Part shown: piece by piece, positions 61,930-64,000 of the stretch | Layout of the letters: every line of letters starts with the position of its first letter | How positions within the stretch are numbered: position 1 is the stretch's first letter | Source of the DNA: an uncultured bacterium | GTDB lineage: Bacteria; Bacillota_I; Bacilli_A; Acholeplasmatales; Anaeroplasmataceae | Reading direction: 5' to 3' | Length of the DNA: 64,000 nt | NCBI GenBank assembly: GCA_949293265.1 | Contig: CASFCK010000005.1 | Coordinates: 1-64,000, forward strand | The notes under the pieces: generated by a model | Told to the model about the DNA's origin: nothing | Database searches by the model: none | The model's input: the letters and a program-made list of their open reading frames with translations, nothing else | Position numbers and translations under genes: made by a program

Positions 61930-63915
61930 TGTGCCTTCTCCTTCTACAACTTCATAATCTCTTTTAATAATACTTACTAACCATTCTTTAATTTCTGATA
62001 ATGATTTGTCATTTATTTGGCAAGCCGCAGCTTGTAGGTGTCCACCCCCACCCATTTCTTCCATAATGATTTGTACATTAACATTCTCTAAACTACGAGC
62101 TGAAATTCCAACTTCATCATTACTTAAATGCGCGATAGTAAAACTTGCCTCTACACCTTCTATCGTCAATAAACGATCGGAAATTTTAGCTAAAATAGTT
62201 CTGTCATCAAACTTTTTATCGATAACGACAATCGCAAATCTATTTAAAACGATATCAGTATTAACAATAGCTTCTGAAATTATTTTTTCAGATTCATACG
62301 AATCTCTTAAAATCAATTTAACTTTAACCATATCAGCTCCATATTCTTTTAAAGTTGAAGCAACTTCAAAAGTCCTATATCCAGTTCGATATGTAAAGTA
62401 ATTTGTATCTACAACCATACCAGCAAGCATAATTGTAGCTTCTAATGCTGTGATCGTCGTATTAGCAGTAAACATAAACATCTCAGTTATTAATTCTACT
62501 GTAGATGAAGAATATGTCTCTACATAACTCATTTCAACATTTGAGAAATCAACATCTCCAACACGATGGTGGTCTATTACTGCCACATGATTTGCGTTAT
62601 TAATAAGTGATTTAAACATTACTAAATTAGGAGACTGGGTATCACAAACTAATAATAATGTATTAGAGTTTAAATAACTTAAAGCTCTATCTTCATCAAT
62701 TATAATATCACTATATTCAGCACTATCTTCAATTAACATGTTATAAGCCTTCTTAGCTGTAACATCTAATTTATCTTGATTTAAAGCGATTTTTGCGTTT
62801 GTGTTAAAAGTTTTAATCAACCTGTACGCACCTAGTATAGCTCCTAAGGCATCACAATCTGCCATGTCATGCGCCATAATTAAAACTCTTTCATATGTCT
62901 CTGCTAACTCCCTTAAAGAGTTAGTTTGCATTCTAACTGCAACTAAAGTGTTTTTCTCTAAAGCATTAACTTGACCGCCAACATATTGAATCTTAGCACC
63001 TTGAATATTAACAACGGCTTGATCGCCACCTCTTTTTTCAGCTAATTCAACCGCATTTAAAGCTAAATCACCAACTTCATTTGGTTTTAGATCATAAGAA
63101 GCTATACCGATACTAATTGTTGTTTTTAATCTACTAGCTTTAGATACAGTTCTAATCTTATCTAAAATAGAGAACTTATCTTCTACCATTTTTAATAATT
63201 CTTCTCTATCAGTTATAACCAAAATTCGATCATCATCTAAAATTTGAAAAAAACAATTATAAGAACTAGCCCAATTAGCTATTTCACCTAGTATTTGACC
63301 ACTTATATTTGTTTTATCTTGTAAGTCGTAACGTCGTAGGCTTTCTTCTAAATTATCTACTATAATTATTCCAATCGCAATATTTCGATTAATATACCTA
63401 GTTTTTAATTCTGTTTCGCGAGTTATGTCAAAGAAATATAAAATTCTATTTTCTTTTTTTGCATTAAATTCATAAGTTGAATTATTATCATTTAAAACAA
63501 AATTTGTTTCATCACTAAGTAAAAACCTTTGTAAATCAGGACTAATATCATTTACAGCCACATCTTTTAACGATTTTTTTAAACATTTTTGAGCGTAATC
63601 ATTAAACCACTTGATATTGAAATCCTTATCATAAATCATAATACCAATTGGCAAAGTTTGAAAAGCCATGTCTCCTGCCGCATTAATATGATATGTAGTA
63701 TCTGCCCATACTTCAATTTGCGTTTTCAATTTTTTTATTTCTTTTATTTTCTTTTGATATAAATAGATAAAGATAATTACAACCGCAATAAAAATAGTTA
63801 ATATCGCACAAATTAAATAAATGGTTTTAACCAAATTATTCTTCTCTAAACTATAAAAATACCAAAATATACTTGACCCACCTAAAGTCAATATTGCTAA
63901 TAAAACAAAATACAT
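61486..63915 (-). CDS. GdpP c-di-AMP phosphodiesterase fused in frame to ribosomal protein L9
   Basis: One 809-codon frame encodes two whole proteins. Residues 1-662 are GdpP: two membrane helices (about 3-20 and 30-53), a degenerate PAS-like region (~70-165), a degenerate GGDEF domain (~170-300), then a DHH-DHHA1 phosphodiesterase with ADCDALGA (~353), VIDHHRVG (~448) and GGGGHLQAAA (~623). Residues 663-809 are a complete L9. No stop codon lies between them. B. subtilis GdpP is ~659 residues, so neither part is truncated. The usual order gdpP-rplI-dnaB is kept. The product is either one membrane-bound fusion, or GdpP-L9 plus free L9 from the internal start at 61929. Confidence 0.9.
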   Translation of the reverse strand: MYFVLLAILTLGGSSIFWYFYSLEKNNLVKTIYLICAILTIFIAVVIIFIYLYQKKIKEIKKLKTQIEVWADTTYHINAAGDMAFQTLPIGIMIYDKDFNIKWFNDYAQKCLKKSLKDVAVNDISPDLQRFLLSDETNFVLNDNNSTYEFNAKKENRILYFFDITRETELKTRYINRNIAIGIIIVDNLEESLRRYDLQDKTNISGQILGEIANWASSYNCFFQILDDDRILVITDREELLKMVEDKFSILDKIRTVSKASRLKTTISIGIASYDLKPNEVGDLALNAVELAEKRGGDQAVVNIQGAKIQYVGGQVNALEKNTLVAVRMQTNSLRELAETYERVLIMAHDMADCDALGAILGAYRLIKTFNTNAKIALNQDKLDVTAKKAYNMLIEDSAEYSDIIIDEDRALSYLNSNTLLLVCDTQSPNLVMFKSLINNANHVAVIDHHRVGDVDFSNVEMSYVETYSSSTVELITEMFMFTANTTITALEATIMLAGMVVDTNYFTYRTGYRTFEVASTLKEYGADMVKVKLILRDSYESEKIISEAIVNTDIVLNRFAIVVIDKKFDDRTILAKISDRLLTIEGVEASFTIAHLSNDEVGISARSLENVNVQIIMEEMGGGGHLQAAACQINDKSLSEIKEWLVSIIKRDYEVVEGEGTMKVILLKDVKGKGKKDDIIEVNNGYGNFLINNKDAIILNDQNLKKLEENKRQEEIDRENRRNLLLQLKSEIENKTVTIYIKQGTDGKLFGHVTSKQVVDEFEAQNGIHLDKRKLELPADINAIGIYQGVINLDKDIQATFQINVVGC

Positions 63916-63934
63916 CGGTTAATCACCTCGCTTA

Positions 63935-63963
63935 ATTATATCAATTTCTACTATCTTTTACAA
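63935..63963 (-). promoter_or_regulatory. Promoter of the gdpP-rplI-dnaB-prfA-prmC-tsaC operon
   Basis: On the minus strand TTGTAA (63963-63958) and TATAAT (63940-63935) are 17 bases apart, 19 bases before the ATG, with GAGGTGA as Shine-Dalgarno. The seven genes to 56542 are spaced 0-12 bases apart. Confidence 0.75.
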
Positions 63964-64000
63964 TTAAAAGGCTAATTTTAGGCAAAGAAAAAAGGTATAA

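Overview
This 64 kb window comes from an AT-rich (roughly 30% GC by eye) low-GC Gram-positive chromosome. It uses the standard bacterial code: UGG is the Trp codon and long ORFs contain no in-frame TGA. Several features point to the Bacilli, probably an uncultured gut lineage near the Mollicutes/Erysipelotrichia: strong Shine-Dalgarno sites, TTGACA/TATAAT promoters, a tryptophan T-box, Spx, DUF951 next to rsmG and mnmG, the ECF module next to truA, and a gdpP/rplI/dnaB block. This placement is inference from gene content, not a tree. Almost everything is housekeeping. I see no prophage, IS element or CRISPR array.

Layout. 0-0.4 kb: the promoter and leader of an rRNA operon running leftward off the window, with tRNA-Tyr just upstream. 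0.4-8.4 kb (minus strand): DUF951, rsmG, mnmG, an M42 peptidase, glnS, pyk and ATP-dependent pfkA. 8.5-9.9 kb (plus): a second, PPi-type phosphofructokinase. 9.9-11 kb: a CBS-pair protein and a DUF5131 protein. 11-22 kb: a long minus-strand operon (membrane protein, tkt, two small genes, serS, exoIII, degV, an rRNA methyltransferase, ecfA1, ecfA2, ecfT, truA). 22.2-24 kb: a broken AAA ATPase gene between imperfect direct repeats. 24-25.7 kb: a two-component system. 25.7-28.1 kb: tsaD, rimI, tsaB, tsaE. 28.2-30 kb: a DUF2089/DUF4097/membrane-protein module. 30.1-33.6 kb: tpiA, HPr, pgk and an MsmK-type ATPase. 33.7-37 kb: a PucR-type regulator and, divergent from it, an EF-G paralogue plus esterase-like gene. 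37-41 kb: a repeat lipoprotein, gapA and nadK. 41-43.3 kb: a CYTH protein, spx and T-box-trpS. 43.3-52.4 kb: an enlarged oligopeptide transporter. 52.9-56.5 kb: a heterodimeric ABC exporter. 56.5-64 kb: a GH105 hydrolase, tsaC, prmC, prfA, dnaB and an in-frame gdpP-rplI fusion.

How the genes work together. The window holds a large share of lower glycolysis (two PFKs, tpiA, gapA, pgk, pyk) plus HPr and transketolase. Sites resembling LacI/CcpA operators (cre, TG..A.CG.T..CA) lie at upstream, activation-like distances from pfp, pgk, gapA and two lipoprotein promoters. One site sits just downstream of the -10 box of the EF-G paralogue, where a repressor would act. Together this suggests one carbon-responsive regulon. 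All four t6A genes (tsaB, tsaC, tsaD, tsaE) are present in two clusters.

The most unusual observations are: (1) full-length c-di-AMP phosphodiesterase GdpP fused in frame to full-length ribosomal protein L9, with an internal Shine-Dalgarno site before the L9 start; (2) the EF-G paralogue lacking the catalytic His, with an operator-like site over its start region; (3) an HPr that keeps the phosphorylatable His and Ser but has lost the Arg-Pro after the His; and (4) the operator pattern itself.
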